From: Ramazzottius varieornatus
Lineage: Eukaryota > Tardigrada > Eutardigrada > Parachela > Ramazzottiidae
Direction of reading: 5' to 3'
DNA: 64,000 nucleotides
NCBI GenBank assembly: GCA_001949185.1
Contig: BDGG01000002.1
Coordinates: 2,099,145-2,163,144, forward strand
The translations under genes were made by a program, and so were the position numbers. Numbering within the stretch: position 1 is the first letter of the stretch; every line of letters begins with the position of its first letter. This document shows positions 38,923 through 51,023 of the stretch, one piece after another. The notes beneath the pieces are model-generated. The model was not told the origin of the DNA, did not search any database, and saw only the letters and a program-made list of their open reading frames with translations.

Positions 38923-38976
38923 TTGAAGTGGCGCACTTTTTCAATGCTGTTAGCTAGGAGCGTGCGCCACTTGGGG
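38923..38976. repeat. palindromic hairpin repeat, copy 5
   Basis: Arms TGAAGTGGCGCACTTTT and GCGTGCGCCACTTGGGG. Loop sequence TGCTGTTAGCTAGGAG is the reverse-complement form of the shared loop. Intergenic, upstream of labial. Confidence 0.8.
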
Positions 38977-41363
38977 AGAGGAATCCGGCACAACTATACG
39001 CCTTACTGTGCGTCATACCAGAGTCAACCTTCAGAGCTGTTCATGCTGGTCTTTTTTTCACAACGCTATCACAAAGAAGAAAATAACGAGAAGGAGTTTT
39101 TGAAGTGGCTTTGTGAACTATTGGCGAAAGGAACACAATGGTATTTCGCCTCGCTGATTGTTGGTAACGCCGTATTATCCACTGGAGACACTTGACTTCT
39201 ACCTTGAGCCTTCGGTTCTGTTCAGCAGGACGATGGATAATAACTTTAATAAGTGGCAGATAATAGCCGATGGTCGGGGTGCTGCTTTGACACGTTGTTC
39301 CACGGTAAACGTCCTGCCGAGCTTTGTTATTCCAATACCTGCTGTCAACTCTCTCTTCTGGTTTGACTTTCGCCATTGTACGTATTTTGTTCCCAGCTTT
39401 TCACTTTGTGTTGTATGCGATAACATGTCTTCCGAGTTTATTCAGATGCAGAACAGCGGAAAAATCTAAATTTCTGGTGGTTATATTCACAAGCCGCCTC
39501 TGTACCGTTCCGATGTGCACGTGGCGACAGAGATATTACTGTATACTTCCTTACGTGTATTTGCAGATCAGACATGGCAGCTGCGCCGCACCAATAACAA
39601 AGAAATACTATAGCAAAGGGCAATATTACCAGGTACTAGCTAGATCACTAGGAAGCAGTGTTGATTTCAGTCTCGAGCATAAATTCCGGCCGTTCGATCA
39701 ATCAAGTACAACTGTCCCACTGAGACTGAATAGTAAAAACTAGCTTTTGTAACTCAGTTTTTATATCAGTTTTCCATATCGGTCTTTAGTTGACTTGTGT
39801 CGCTTGATTGATCGTTAAGTACGTAAATTATGCCCAGACTGAAATCAACACTGGTGTATGAAGTTCTAAATTTCGCTAGTTGCAAATTTGCTAATGTCGC
39901 AGTAATGTCAGTTCCTTTTATAACTGCTTGCAAACGCCAATTGATTTTTTTGAAAAAGCAGGCGAGTTGATAGACGAGCATGACTAAAGGCTTTGACTTT
40001 CGGCCGTGAGGAACCTGGTTCTAGCCACAGTAACTTTCCAACGAGGCTCTTGCTCCTTGAAGGAGCGGACGTCGCTGGTAATGGATACCTGTGGTGGATT
40101 AGCGCTTGATGGCGGAGGGAGTAGGTATCGTTTGCAATGACTTCCTGGTGTGCAAAATGGCGTCCTGGAGTGCGTAAAGCGGTAATGCCGGGAGGATAAT
40201 ATCCCCGGCTTATGGCAGCTGATAAGGAGCTGAGCTCTTTAGACTGATCATTATCCAAAAGACATTCCTTCATAACTGCCGCCTAGACAAACGCTTCTTG
40301 GTGGGTCTTCTGTATATCCGCTCTTGCCTACTGTCCAAGCAGCCCAAGGCTGATTATGAGCTATGCGGCTATCTTGATATCGTCGACGTCGACCGTACTT
40401 CCCTCAAACTGATCACCATCTGAACCGGCTGATTTTGTGGCCGGAGTAGAATGTCGAATGGTCCATTTCAATTTTAAATGAAACCGGAAATCTAGTTTAC
40501 TTTCCATGTCGACATGAAGAACCACCCAAGTTTGATGTACCACACATGACATTCGAAATGTCATTGCAAAACTTCACTGCCGAATTTTTGCGTCTTCCCG
40601 GAGCTAATGTTCGAAGATTTCTGAATTATACATATCACCACGACTATAGCTAACTGTAGAACAGAAACAAAATCTCGCAGCCAATGCATTCCTGCTCCCC
40701 TCAGGGTCATTCGACCTTGAGAATACTTTGAAGCTTCGAGGATCTGATGGCGACCTTTCGAGGAGCTTACACACACTTCTTTCTGTAATTTGTTCTGAAA
40801 TTTCCAAGAGATAAAATAAAGCTACACTTCACGAATTTTGATCCATATGAACGTAATGTATAATTTAACGTGTCTTTTGCTTAGGTCATGAAATTGTAGG
40901 TCCAATGGCGCGCACAAATAAAATGTCAGCTTCACAAGTGCACGGCATACTCATTCATCATCCTTTTCACAGCACAATCCACATTCAACTTGTCAGAGGC
41001 AACATTCTCGCAACCGTCAACATTTTCGTTGGCTGACATGAATACGCGGCACTTGCGTAGTTGCTCCGTCGCGAGCTCAGCAACTGACGGACACTACCCG
41101 TTTCTCCGCCATCAAGAACCGCGCCGTTTTGTCGACACTGTCAAGAGAACCGAAGAAGAAAGAGCTACTTGCAAATTAATACCACCTGTGTCAAAGATTC
41201 GACCACAAATTACACCGTCGGCAATTCATCCACCATTTTCCCATACAGTATTCTTCAGCAGCTCATTGCCCACGTACGAGTTTTTCTCTGACTATGAGCT
41301 CTTTCAACTCTGGTTAAAGTGAAAGAGGCGGGTGCTTTATCTGCCACCAAGTGTTTCCCTATG

Positions 41364-41414
41364 TAAGTGACGCACGTCTTCAGTGTTATTGGCTGAGAGC
41401 GCGCGTCACTTGAG
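41364..41414. repeat. palindromic hairpin repeat, copy 6 (compensated)
   Basis: Arms TAAGTGACGCACGTCT and GCGCGCGTCACTTGAG. Compared with other copies, the left arm has A for G and the right arm has T for C at the paired position, so pairing is kept. The loop TTCAGTGTTATTGGCTGAG is the reverse-complement form of the loop in copies 3, 4 and 8. Confidence 0.8.
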
Positions 41415-41983
41415 ACATTGATCTTGTAGAGTTTGTTTGTCTACGTCGCAATCCACCTCCTTCGTTTTAATACGCTCAGATCTGAAATAAAAAGAAAAGG
41501 CTCAACGGTTTGTTTTTGGCTGACTGCTGCGTATACAGCGAATCGACAATCGAAAATAAGCGGAAAAGAAAGAGGGGGATGTGAAAGGACCGGGAACATG
41601 TTTTGTCAGGGAGCGATCCATCTTCGTTACAAGTGCCATTAAGTGCTGCTTGTATGGCCATGATTGTTGTCATGATGGCAGAAAAGAGAGCTCGGGAGAT
41701 TTGCCTTGCCTGTATGTCATCTCATGCTAGTGTTTGTCGAGCGGAGCGATACGTCCAAATATTGCTGGCAATGTACACGCAATACAAAACTGCCACCATC
41801 GACAATATTCCTTCTCTTCAGCTTTAAAGTGTTCCATCGAGACTATGGTTGAGTTTTCACGTTAACATGGATCCCTTGCTGTGCTGTGCTGAATTCAATT
41901 GAAACGCAGGCCTCGCTCTTTCCACTTTTGACTGGATAAATGTGGCATTATAGGCATGATATCTGCGACCGACGCCATTGTGC

Positions 41984-42023
41984 CCGGCAATGAAAGCCTA
42001 TCATTACTAGCTTTCATTGCCGG
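41984..42023. repeat. perfect 14 bp hairpin
   Basis: CCGGCAATGAAAGC and its exact reverse complement GCTTTCATTGCCGG around a 12 nt loop. Unrelated in sequence to the hairpin repeat family. Confidence 0.9.
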
Positions 42024-42414
42024 CTCTTACGCCCACAAACATTCTCGTGATCTTACAATTGTATACTTTGCGGCATATTTGAGACAACTACAGTAACATG
42101 ATGCGAAGAATTACTCTGGTTTCTCAGGATCTTACTGCGGTAGTTCATAGATTCGTTCGTTCGGTCGGTGAGCTCACGTAGGATTCCCAGAAGACACTTT
42201 CGGCTTTTTTTACGGTGGTTTTGGCACTAAACGGGTGCATGTCGAAACTTATACTCGAATGGGTGTGTGGGAAGTAGGAACCTCCCTGATAGCTACACAC
42301 AATCTATGTGTCATGGCAAATGGTTGCATGGATTTTTTACCCTCCAAAATGACGTCAAATTTTGATCTAACAAGTAACTGCGACGTGGGTCAATGATTTG
42401 AAGCATATCGTTTT

Positions 42415-42467
42415 CCCAAGTGGCGCAGGCTGTCCGCCAAGTACAGTGAAAACATGCGCCACTTGAC
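42415..42467. repeat. palindromic hairpin repeat, copy 7
   Basis: Arms CCCAAGTGGCGCA and TGCGCCACTTGAC. The loop contains CCGCCAAGTACAGTGAAAAC. Intergenic, 1.6 kb upstream of labial. Confidence 0.8.
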
Positions 42468-44103
42468 ATGACAGTTTGGCACTATTCACTGGCCACGTCA
42501 CATTCCCACAAATTTTCAAATCTTTCGATCCGATTTCAAAGCAACATGGAAAATCCAGAAGTATGCAAGAATTTGCGAACAAATGCCAAGAAATTATAAA
42601 GGCGATCGAACCAAATATTAGGGATGCGCGATAGTGAAAACAACCTTTAATCTTTCAATATATTCAAACAAAAAACGCAGTGCATATTTGCGCTTCGAGC
42701 CCAGTCTGGCTCGTAAACAATGCCTATGTAAACGTTTACGAGGCCGAACAGTCAATCCCGCTGAGCTCGAGGTTAAAATCAACAATGGAGCTGGAAAAAA
42801 CAAGAAATTGATTGAGGTAAGCAAGGGTGGAAATTTGTCAGACTAGCAAGTTTTGAAGGTAAGGTAAGAGGCATCAGACGGGCGGCCGGCCGTCAGAAGC
42901 TAAGTTACCGTCCCAAACAAACACGACAGTCATAATTCACAAATTAAATATTATCCTAGCCGGCCAAATATCCGCGCTTCTCAAGCACGCTGGCCTTTGT
43001 CAGAGACATATGCCGACAGCAGAGATGGCAAAACGCTGTTGAATACACCCAAAGTTTGAAACTTGTGAAGCAGCTTGAGTTTCAAGCACGCATAGGCAAA
43101 GGCACAAATCCCATATTGAAAGTCGAGTATGATACCTTCAGCTTTGCTTTGACAGCTACGCTTTGCGGCACGACAGGCAGGTGTAGGCACTTGAACACAT
43201 TTAGAAAATTTCCCCAAGTATCGCCGCTTTTCAATTTAAATATCCAAAACCATACAACAGATTTCGTTTTCGGCTCAAAGTTATCTGGTTCACTGCGGAA
43301 ACCTCGCTCTAGTGGTGTAACGTAAAATACTGCACGAAGAGTGAGTATACCAGTTTTTCTACGAACACGTCTTGCTCCAGTGAAAGCTTTCTAAGTGAAA
43401 GACGAAGGGTCTGTTGAGTCGAATGGAATCCGGACGAACGAAAAGATGATATCTCTGAGTGAAGGAAAAGCGAAATTAGAGAAAGGTTGAACACTGAAGG
43501 CGATTAATCAATCGTTCAAAGCCGCGTAAGTTTACTGCCATTTTTGATTCGAAGTTATGGTTAGAGAGGGCGGGAAGGCGGTTTGTTTAAGCGTTGACTT
43601 GCTGTCCTTGTTAGGCTTGGATAGTGATAAATTATCTGCCAATCTCCGTGGCATTTACGACGATACACGAATGATTAATGACTCTATCCAGAAATATGAC
43701 GTGTTCCAATGGAACTTCATTCAGTTTCGTCCTACTTGACCATCCATCCACTCGATGAAAAAAATCATTTTCTGGTTTTCCATTAATTTTTTCACCGAAA
43801 AAAACCTTCTTTGATGTGAATATCTATTATTGATTTCATTGGTCCTAAGAAAAACATGTCGGGGCTAAATTGCTTGATCAGACCACATGGTAATACGGGC
43901 AAACTGGAAAGGCGGAGTCCGGTTTTTGTATTGGATTAAATAACCAGGAAGGCGTTTCTGTTGTGTCGATCACCTCATCCATCTCCATACGACGATCAAT
44001 TGCTTTTCCGTACTCGGTTTAAGTAAAATGGCCAATGATATCAAGAGGAAAGACTCGCAAAGTAAAGCTGGTCTTACGATAAAACTAGCTAGCTGGCAGC
44101 TTG

Positions 44104-47100
44104 ATGATGATGGATACGAAGTTAATGATGATGATGGCAGGGACGGCTACGGCGGATAGCCTGGAGAAACGTATGGGGCTTGAGCCGACCAGTCCTTCCT
44201 TCGTCGTATGCTCTACACCGACGCAGGTTAAGTCGGCCCGTTCCGTCACCAGTGCTGATAGCGCCAAGGCGACCAGCACTGGTCCTGCTGTGAGTAGTTG
44301 TGTCAATGTAGCAGCAGCCAGATCGTCGTCTCTTATTGTCGAATCTTTAACTGTTCCAACGACACAGCACATCTTCCATCATCATAATCTGTTGTCGTCA
44401 TCCTCATTAATCTTCCCTAACCAGAGCACGCGCCATTCAACAGATTCGACGCTTGTTGATTCCACACCATCAATTGCTACGAATACCCCATCCATCCACT
44501 CGGATTTAGCCGGACATTCGCTTCAGTCTCATCAGGAAATAACCGCTATCAAGTCTGCGTTACTTCCGGGTATGTACGGTAGGCCACGAAGTCCACAAGT
44601 AACCCCTCACCTTATGACTATATATTCCTGACATCCCAAGCGCGCCGTATTCACGGCTGCACATTTTTCCTAGCATGTTTTAGAAACAAACGTGGCTTGC
44701 TCGAACTGAGGGCACTTATTTTTAATTCCCACATTTTAGAAATCCCCCCAGCCCGACATTTCAGTATTAATGGGTAGATCCTGTTTCTTTTCATTCCGTA
44801 AAAAGAAGCCAAGGTGTGCTACTGTCATTTTCGCGGCCAAAAAGTAGTTTTAAAGCAGACGGTTCGGCTTTTCCATGGTTTTCGACATCTGGTGGTTTAC
44901 GCAATACATTACATGCATATCCACGGTTGGTTCGTCGTGATCAACGAATGCCGATAGCGCGCTCCAGAAGCCCAGCCAACAGTAAATGTCCTGAGGGTTC
45001 TTCACTACGTATTACATGTTCTATTTATGAAAAATTTTAATCGGCAACACGGTTTTCAGACCATAGTGCTGAAAAAATGTTATAAAGATCATACCATGCA
45101 AGTCAGGGCTAACAGTATTAACAGCCTGTAAACCACCGGCCGCTCGGCGGAAGAATGCAACGATTATATCATCGGTTAATGGCGCTCGTAGTCGCAAAAG
45201 TATCACAGGTGAGCCCCCACCGATCAAAACAGCCATTAGCTGCCACTGTACCGAAATTATCACCGGGTCCGATTGCAGTCATAAAAATTAGAGAACTCAT
45301 TAGGCAAGCTGAAAAAAATTATACATCACAGAACCGTTGCACATCGTAATCATATTGCGCTGAGCCCAAGATTGATAGAGTGTTCATGGCTATCGTTTAG
45401 GGATAAGGGCCGTTAACGCCGGGAGAAGATGGCTTATTTGAGGAATGCCATCGGAAGTGTGAATTTTCTGCATGAACACTCGGCAGATTTACGACGTCCG
45501 TATGGTTTATGGACTAAGCCGAGTTGCCTGCATGATTGACTAATTACGTCGTAAATAGCCGCCATCGAAGACAGACTACACGGCAATATATAATACAAAA
45601 TCAACAACTACCACTCTGTCCTGGTTTGGCCTCTCATTTGTCCAATGTTCTTCTAATGGGTCGTAAATATTCTGTCCTGTCTCGTGTCAGCTACTCCATC
45701 AATATCACATCGGCCCGTACAGGCATTACTAATCAGCCCATCATTCCACGGAGTTATTGTCATTACGCCTTGACGTTGCCACACTATATCATACAGTATC
45801 ATTGAACATGCAGCCTAAAACGCTACTAAATGTTAATGCAGCTGCTCTATTCCGTCATTGAACCGTGGTAAACTATCCAAGCATGATTTATCTCTGTTGT
45901 TCTTCCGCCCCAACACTTCCGTCTGCCTTCGCGAATGCGCAACAAAACGTTTGTCCAACTTCCGAAGATAAACTTGGAAAATCGAGTTTTTCATTCATAC
46001 TAGACACACAAGATGATATCTTCAGGAACAGACCAGAAAATTTCGACCCTGTTTTAATTGCCAATCTTTTTATCGTGAAATGACATGGTCCATTGGATCG
46101 ATGTGAAAGCTATATTCTGACGACCTTTACTTGGATTAGGATTTTGTGGGAACACGTGGAACAACCCTGCCACACTCAGCCATCACACTTTGAACACTTC
46201 AAATGGCAACTTGCAGAACGTTTACGCATCTTCTGCTGCGCAAGTGACCCTTACCTCGGCAGCCGGCGACAGGTCGGCTCCGTCAGCCATCGACGTCACC
46301 TCACCACTCAGCAGCAGTCCCACGCTGTCGGTTTATCCTCTCAAGGTGCTTAGGGCCACCTTGAGCCCTTCCACAAACACTGGCCTTGCATCCTCGTCGC
46401 CCGGATCATGCGCCACTTCCTACAGTGCTACGCCCGGTTACGCTGTACATTACTACAGCCCGCCACTGACCCCACTCGGCGCTACCTGCTTTAACTACCC
46501 TCATACCTCCAGTGCTGCCCCCTTTTCACCCATGCCGTACCTGAATTCCTGCCATACTTCGGAAGCCAACTACTGTCCTAATATCCAGTCTGGCAACTGG
46601 GGCACTGTCTACGGTGAAGAAGGCTCTCCAGAGATGATCTACCCCTTCACGGAAGTAGCGAGAGGTTACGGTGACTACTCGGTGAACCACGGTGATGCAT
46701 CGAACGGTAAACTAACCACTCGTAACGGCAGGAAGACCATACGCTCAAACTAGCTTGCATGTATCTTGAAAAGTCAGTGATTACCTGTAGCTGCTGTAAT
46801 CCTCGAACGAAGCAAAGGAAGCCTATTTAGGACATCGGCAAATAGAGTTGCCCAGAAGTCGTCAAAGTGGCGCGCGCACTCAGCCAATAGCAATGAAAAC
46901 GTGCGCCACCTGAGGAACGATCTGGTTCGAATCATTGGCCGACGGCCTATTCAGCACACTACGTTCAAAGCATGCGAAATCCATCTTTTTTTGTTACAAT
47001 TTAAGAAGAAAAACTTGAGCTGGATTCAATCGTAGACTAACTAACCTTCATAAGCATGCCAAGAATAAATTTGAACGTCAGCTTTTCTCACAATCTCCAT

Positions 47101-48501
47101 CCCTGCGCATTTCGCCCTTTCCTATGATGTTTCTATTTTTCGCAGGCCACAATCCGGATTTGTATCGTCCAGGATCTCAATGCAGCCCTAACAGCGGAAA
47201 TCGCCACGTGTCCCGGCACTTTCCGGTTGTATCGTCGACGTCGTCGTCCTCTTGCAGCAATGGCGTGACAGCGCTGCCGTCCTCCCCGTCAAACACGAGT
47301 AGTGTTTATCCCTTTCAGGCCGGTTTCTCTCACTATCACAACGCTAACAGCGGCGTCAGTCATGCAGTGACTAGCCACAGTCCCAACAATAACTCCCCAG
47401 CCTATCATTCCCAGCACAACAAGCTGTACACCACTCATCCATTACATCCCGACAATGCAGCCTATATTCCCGATGCAACAACGGCACGTGGCTTGGGTTA
47501 TGAGCCCACCGCCGCCGCAAACGCCTCCCCCGACCGATCTCAACGATTACAGTATCTCTATCCCGACGGAACTCACCATCTCAGCCCTGGCCCCACTCTA
47601 CAGTATCTCAAAGGTCAAAATATGGCCAGTCCTGAATACTGCTTGCAACCTCCGTACTATGGCAATGGAGGGGTCAAGCACGAAGAACAGTGTCAAGAAC
47701 CACTCGACTACACCCATCTGCAACATGTGGCGCCACCTGATAGCGGCGACGGTGCCGCGCCGAAGAAAGCGGTGACGTATAAATGGATGCAGGTCAAAAG
47801 AAGCGCTGCCAAAATTGGTAAGGCATACGAGATACCGTTTGTTTTCTTGAAACTCCAACAGATACTCTTTTAGTTTCGTAGATCTTTCATGGAGTTTTTC
47901 TACGGTGTTTTTCTACGATGGTTATACAGTGTTTCTGTGCTGTAGTGCCCGGGATGCAGAATGGAGCCGGGAATGGTAGAGGCAAAGGCAGTGTCATAAG
48001 GAATACTCACGACGGTTCGTCGATGAGCGGCAGCGACTGTTTGATGGACGGCCAACAGCAAGCGTCAAACCAGGAACTGACAGCCGCAGCGGTCCTGGCT
48101 GGCATGCCAGGCAGTAAGAATATCCAAATCCTGTCCAATGGCACCGGTCGAACCAACTTCACCATCAAACAACTTACAGAACTGGAGAAAGAGTTTCAGT
48201 TCAGCAAGTACCTGACACGAGCCAAACGCATCGAAATCGCCAACGTTCTCGGGCTGAACGAAACTCAAGTCAAAATATGGTAAATATCGCTTACATTCGA
48301 AAACTAAACTGCTGTCTTCTTGGCAGGACTTTTTTGAGATGCTTTCCGTGACGGAATGTATTCTCCAGGTTTCAGAATCGGAGGATGAAGCAGAAAAAAC
48401 GCGCCCGCGAAGGCGCCATCTACCCCTTGTCCAATTCGCCTAACATGGCCACTTCGAATAACTTGACGCACTCATCCGAAATGAGTATGAGCGACGTATA
48501 A
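44104..48501 (+). CDS. lab: Homeobox protein Labial (Hox1)
   Basis: Five exons join in frame to 726 residues: 44104-44578, 46140-46706, 47146-47817, 47946-48279 and 48369-48501. Labial is the anterior Hox transcription factor that patterns head segments; it binds DNA with an Extradenticle/PBX partner. The hexapeptide YKWMQVKRS, the labial-type partner-binding motif, ends exon 3. The homeodomain spans exons 4-5 and is diagnostic of labial: [51 protein letters not shown]. The intron inside helix 3 (KIW|FQN) is phase 2; the other three are phase 1. The long N-terminal part is Ser, Thr, Asn and Tyr rich. No other homeobox gene is present in the window. Intron 1 is 1.6 kb, and intron 2 holds hairpin repeat copy 8. 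Confidence 0.97.
46862..46914. repeat. palindromic hairpin repeat, copy 8
   Basis: Arms TCAAAGTGGCGCGC and AACGTGCGCCACCTGA. Loop ACTCAGCCAATAGCAATGAA contains the shared AGCCAATA core. It lies in labial intron 2. Confidence 0.8.
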
Positions 48502-48560
48502 ATTTCGGTGGGCAAATGATCTGTATACTGGTGCAAACATTCTCATGACAGTAATCTCTG

Positions 48561-48566
48561 TTTATT
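48561..48566 (-). promoter_or_regulatory. poly(A) signal of the Ly6 gene
   Basis: AATAAA on the minus strand, about 123 bp past the Ly6 stop, inside the expected labial 3' UTR. Labial has only a variant ATTAAA, at 48692, on the plus strand. Confidence 0.45.
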
Positions 48567-48688
48567 TATGTAAGCGAGTTTATTACGTACTCCGTCACTA
48601 ACAGCAAACATTGTATTGCACGATACCATAAACGCATTTGGAAACATGTTAACCGAATTCAGAAGAACCCAATTGTGAAAACCGACTT

Positions 48689-50233
48689 CTAATTAAAAAG
48701 AAACACAGTCAACGCTAGTAGACGCAAGAAAAGCATGGGCGAAAAGCTGAGCAGGGAAGAAGCTGCATTACACAGACTGCTGTCGCAGAAACATAAGACA
48801 TCCACAATTCCGGCGCTCCTCTGACTTGTCGTCAGTTCTAGAAATTCTCTTGTACCGTAAGGATGATACGTGCCATTGTTGCTACAGTAGTTTCGACTTG
48901 CAGGGCTCCAGATAAACCTCGGATCTATCATGCATCCGCGCACAATAGTTTCTAAACGGTAGAAAAGGAAGGGTCTGAACGGTGAAGCAGTATTGCTGGT
49001 GCTTCAGAGTACCATTTTGTGTGTCCCATGCCCAGCGCAGTATCAAATCAAATCAGGGGGTGAAAAGGCAGGACTGGCGCCCTCAGCAGGCCTTGGGGGT
49101 CTTGCGGCGTCCCATCAGTCAAATATGCCTACGAGTCAAACGACATAATTCGGGCATATCGATTTTCGCACCATAATTCGGGCAACGCGAAAAGTTTGAA
49201 CATTATTGTCAACGCTTGATTCATCTCTTATCGTACGCCTGTTGATACAACATGAGGCTTTTTAACATTGGACAGACCCATGTCTCTTCCAGGCCAAATT
49301 CCCGTGATTCAAAACGCTTTGTTGTTCTGAAACCTATTGAAACCTCCAGGAGAGGGATCAGTCTATCTCAGGAAACAAGAAGCGGTTCATTACGCGCAGC
49401 AAGAGCTGAGTAAAGATATGCCCAAATTACGAGTGAAAAACCGCCATGCCCGAATCATGTCGTTTACCTCGTACTGATTGGACGCCACAAGATTACGTGC
49501 ACCAGTAGAGGGCGCTGATCCCGGACATTTACACCCTGATTTCCTGCGACCCGCACTGCCGTGGGCACGCATACAGTTTCAACCAGTTCGTTTTTTGAAG
49601 TGGCGAACACCTTCAGCTTGCATCACCGAGACCGTGCGCCACCTGAGATCACAAACTCGTTCAAGTTACAGTGTTTGCTCACGGCTCATCTTGTCCGTGG
49701 GCATACGACCGAAGAAAGCTCAATGCTGCAATGGGGAAAGATAGTAGCTTACCGCCGGCAGGACTGTTTCGGACAAGACGCTTGAAGCAGACGGCACCGT
49801 CCGTGCAGTTCTGTTGGATGACGCTGTCACCATTACCGTTGAAGGAGTCGTCCCAGCAGGGGTCGTTCGTCGGAGACTTGTTACTTTCGTCCTGCAAAGC
49901 TGGAGTAAGGGTGGTGCTGGCTGCCGTAGTGGTGGTGGTGGTCGTGTTGTCTGTGCTCGACGTGGGTGGTTGCGGTGCGGCCATCGATACACCGCCCAGC
50001 AAGGGAGGAAGTTTGTAGGTGGAACGAGAAGCTTGGCACTGGTAGCACTGAAGTGGCGCAGCCGCTGGACTCAGGGAAGGAGATGACTGAGCGCGACCTA
50101 GCAAAAACGGTGTGATTTTGTGCATTACCCAGACGGTACCAAGTAGGCGGAATAACCTGCGAATTTTACCTGTACGTAAAAACGGCAACAGCATCGCACT
50201 CAACATACAGAAACGCACTAAGATAACCAACAT
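48689..50233 (-). CDS. Ly6/three-finger protein with GPI anchor
   Basis: Three exons join in frame to 223 residues: 50170-50233, 49753-50097 and 48689-48951. Signal peptide MLVILVRFCMLSAMLLPFL is followed by the Ly6 opening LQCYQCQ. A Thr/Pro/Ser-rich insertion (residues ~42-90) sits inside the first finger, then come PCWDDSF, QNCTDGAVCFKRL, the family-typical ETIVRGCM and NYCSNNGTYHPYG, and the closing FCDSSLCNAA. The C-terminal hydrophobic tail (LSFSPMLFLRLLALTVFLFN) fits a GPI-anchor signal. Such proteins sit on the outer membrane and often modulate ion channels or receptors (QVR/Sleepless in flies), but the partner here is unknown. The inserted T-rich stretch is unusual for a compact Ly6 fold. 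It is convergent with labial, with stops under 200 bp apart. The 801 bp second intron contains hairpin copy 9. Confidence 0.88.
49593..49647. repeat. palindromic hairpin repeat, copy 9
   Basis: Arms TTTGAAGTGGCGAACACC and ACCGTGCGCCACCTGAG with a diverged loop. It lies in the second intron of the Ly6 gene. Confidence 0.7.
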
Positions 50234-50523
50234 GGTTGTATGCAATCGAACAATTCTGGGGTATTTTGGTTTACGTTCGCAAAAGAAACCGAGTTTACTA
50301 TCGGGAGAAACAGGGAATTATGGCACACACTGACGAACTCGAATATTCGATAAGTAAAATGCCCAGCTTCGTAACGCGGAAGATGCATTCGAATTAGAGT
50401 GCACGCATACACAGTGTATGTAGCAACATCACGTTTAGAGTCATCTGGCGGCGTCTGTCGCTCAGCAACATCCTAAATTCCAAAGAACCAGGAAATAACA
50501 CAAAGACTAGGACTGGGGTTGAA

Positions 50524-50983
50524 CTATCCAGGCACATGGCGCTGGTTAGACGAGGGAGATTCCCCAGGCCCATGCATATGACCATGACCATGCCCGTCAT
50601 GGCCGCGCTCTCCTTTCTTGACACCGGCAGCGGATCGCGAGAGCATGGCTCCTGCCTGGTAGGATCCGTTGCGAGAGTCCATCGAGTCCATATATGATCT
50701 GCGACGGCGCTTGCGCAACCAAAAGCACAAGCCAAAAATCAAGGAGAACAACACCAGAAAACCAACGACCCCTCCGATCCAGTAATACAGCTGGTTATCC
50801 TTCTCTTTCTCTGCAATACCTGCGCCTTTAGCTGTTACCAAAATTCGATAACGTACAGTAACGAGAAGGTTAGGTGGCCAAACTTACCACCCTCCGGCTT
50901 TTCAGTCTGGTTGATGCCGTTGTTGAAGCTTTCCTGTATCTCTTCCCCTACTCCCATACTCCAGCGTGAAACGTCCAGAATCA
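50524..50983 (-). CDS. alternative membrane-anchor exons of the LysM gene (or a separate gene)
   Basis: Two exons, 50888-50983 and 50524-50831, join at phase 1. They encode a short stalk (GVGEEIQESFNNGINQTE), then AKGAGIAEKEKDNQLYYW, one membrane helix (IGGVVGFLVLFSLIFGLCFW), a basic stop (LRKRRRRS) and a Ser/Gly/His-rich tail with HGHGHMHG, ending RHVPG. There is no convincing start Met with a signal peptide of its own. The first exon begins in phase 1, exactly what the upstream LysM exon (51943-52204) needs. Spliced to it, the product would be 221 residues. The ending resembles the KHIPG end of the other anchor exon. Either these are alternative 3' exons, or a neighbouring gene whose first exon I missed. 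Confidence 0.6.
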
Positions 50984-51017
50984 CTTGTCGGTAATATTAC
51001 AAAATCGGACCATGCTT

Positions 51018-51023
51018 TTTATT
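51018..51023 (-). promoter_or_regulatory. poly(A) signal after the first LysM 3' exon
   Basis: AATAAA on the minus strand, lying between the first anchor exon (ending 51235) and the second pair (starting 50983). This is where a proximal 3' end would be expected. Confidence 0.55.

Larger units (their letters stand above)
38028..44103. other. 6 kb gene-poor region upstream of labial
   Basis: No gene I can support. Open frames at 40990-41322 and elsewhere lack start, splice or family evidence. It contains three copies of the palindromic hairpin repeat (38923, 41364, 42415) and a separate perfect 14 bp hairpin at 41984. By position it probably holds cis-regulatory DNA for labial, but no individual element can be named from sequence alone. 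Confidence 0.45.

Noticed and set aside
40990-41322. 110-codon open frame upstream of labial
   Set aside because: No ATG at its start, no domain and no splice sites; composition is not convincing.
47728-47745. GTGGCGCCACCTGA in labial exon 3
   Set aside because: Self-palindromic GGCGCC with no second arm; it encodes HVAPPDS in frame.
50045-50062. GAAGTGGCGCAG inside the Ly6 coding exon, resembling a hairpin arm
   Set aside because: No partner arm nearby, and the bases encode the expected APLQC segment; probably coincidence.
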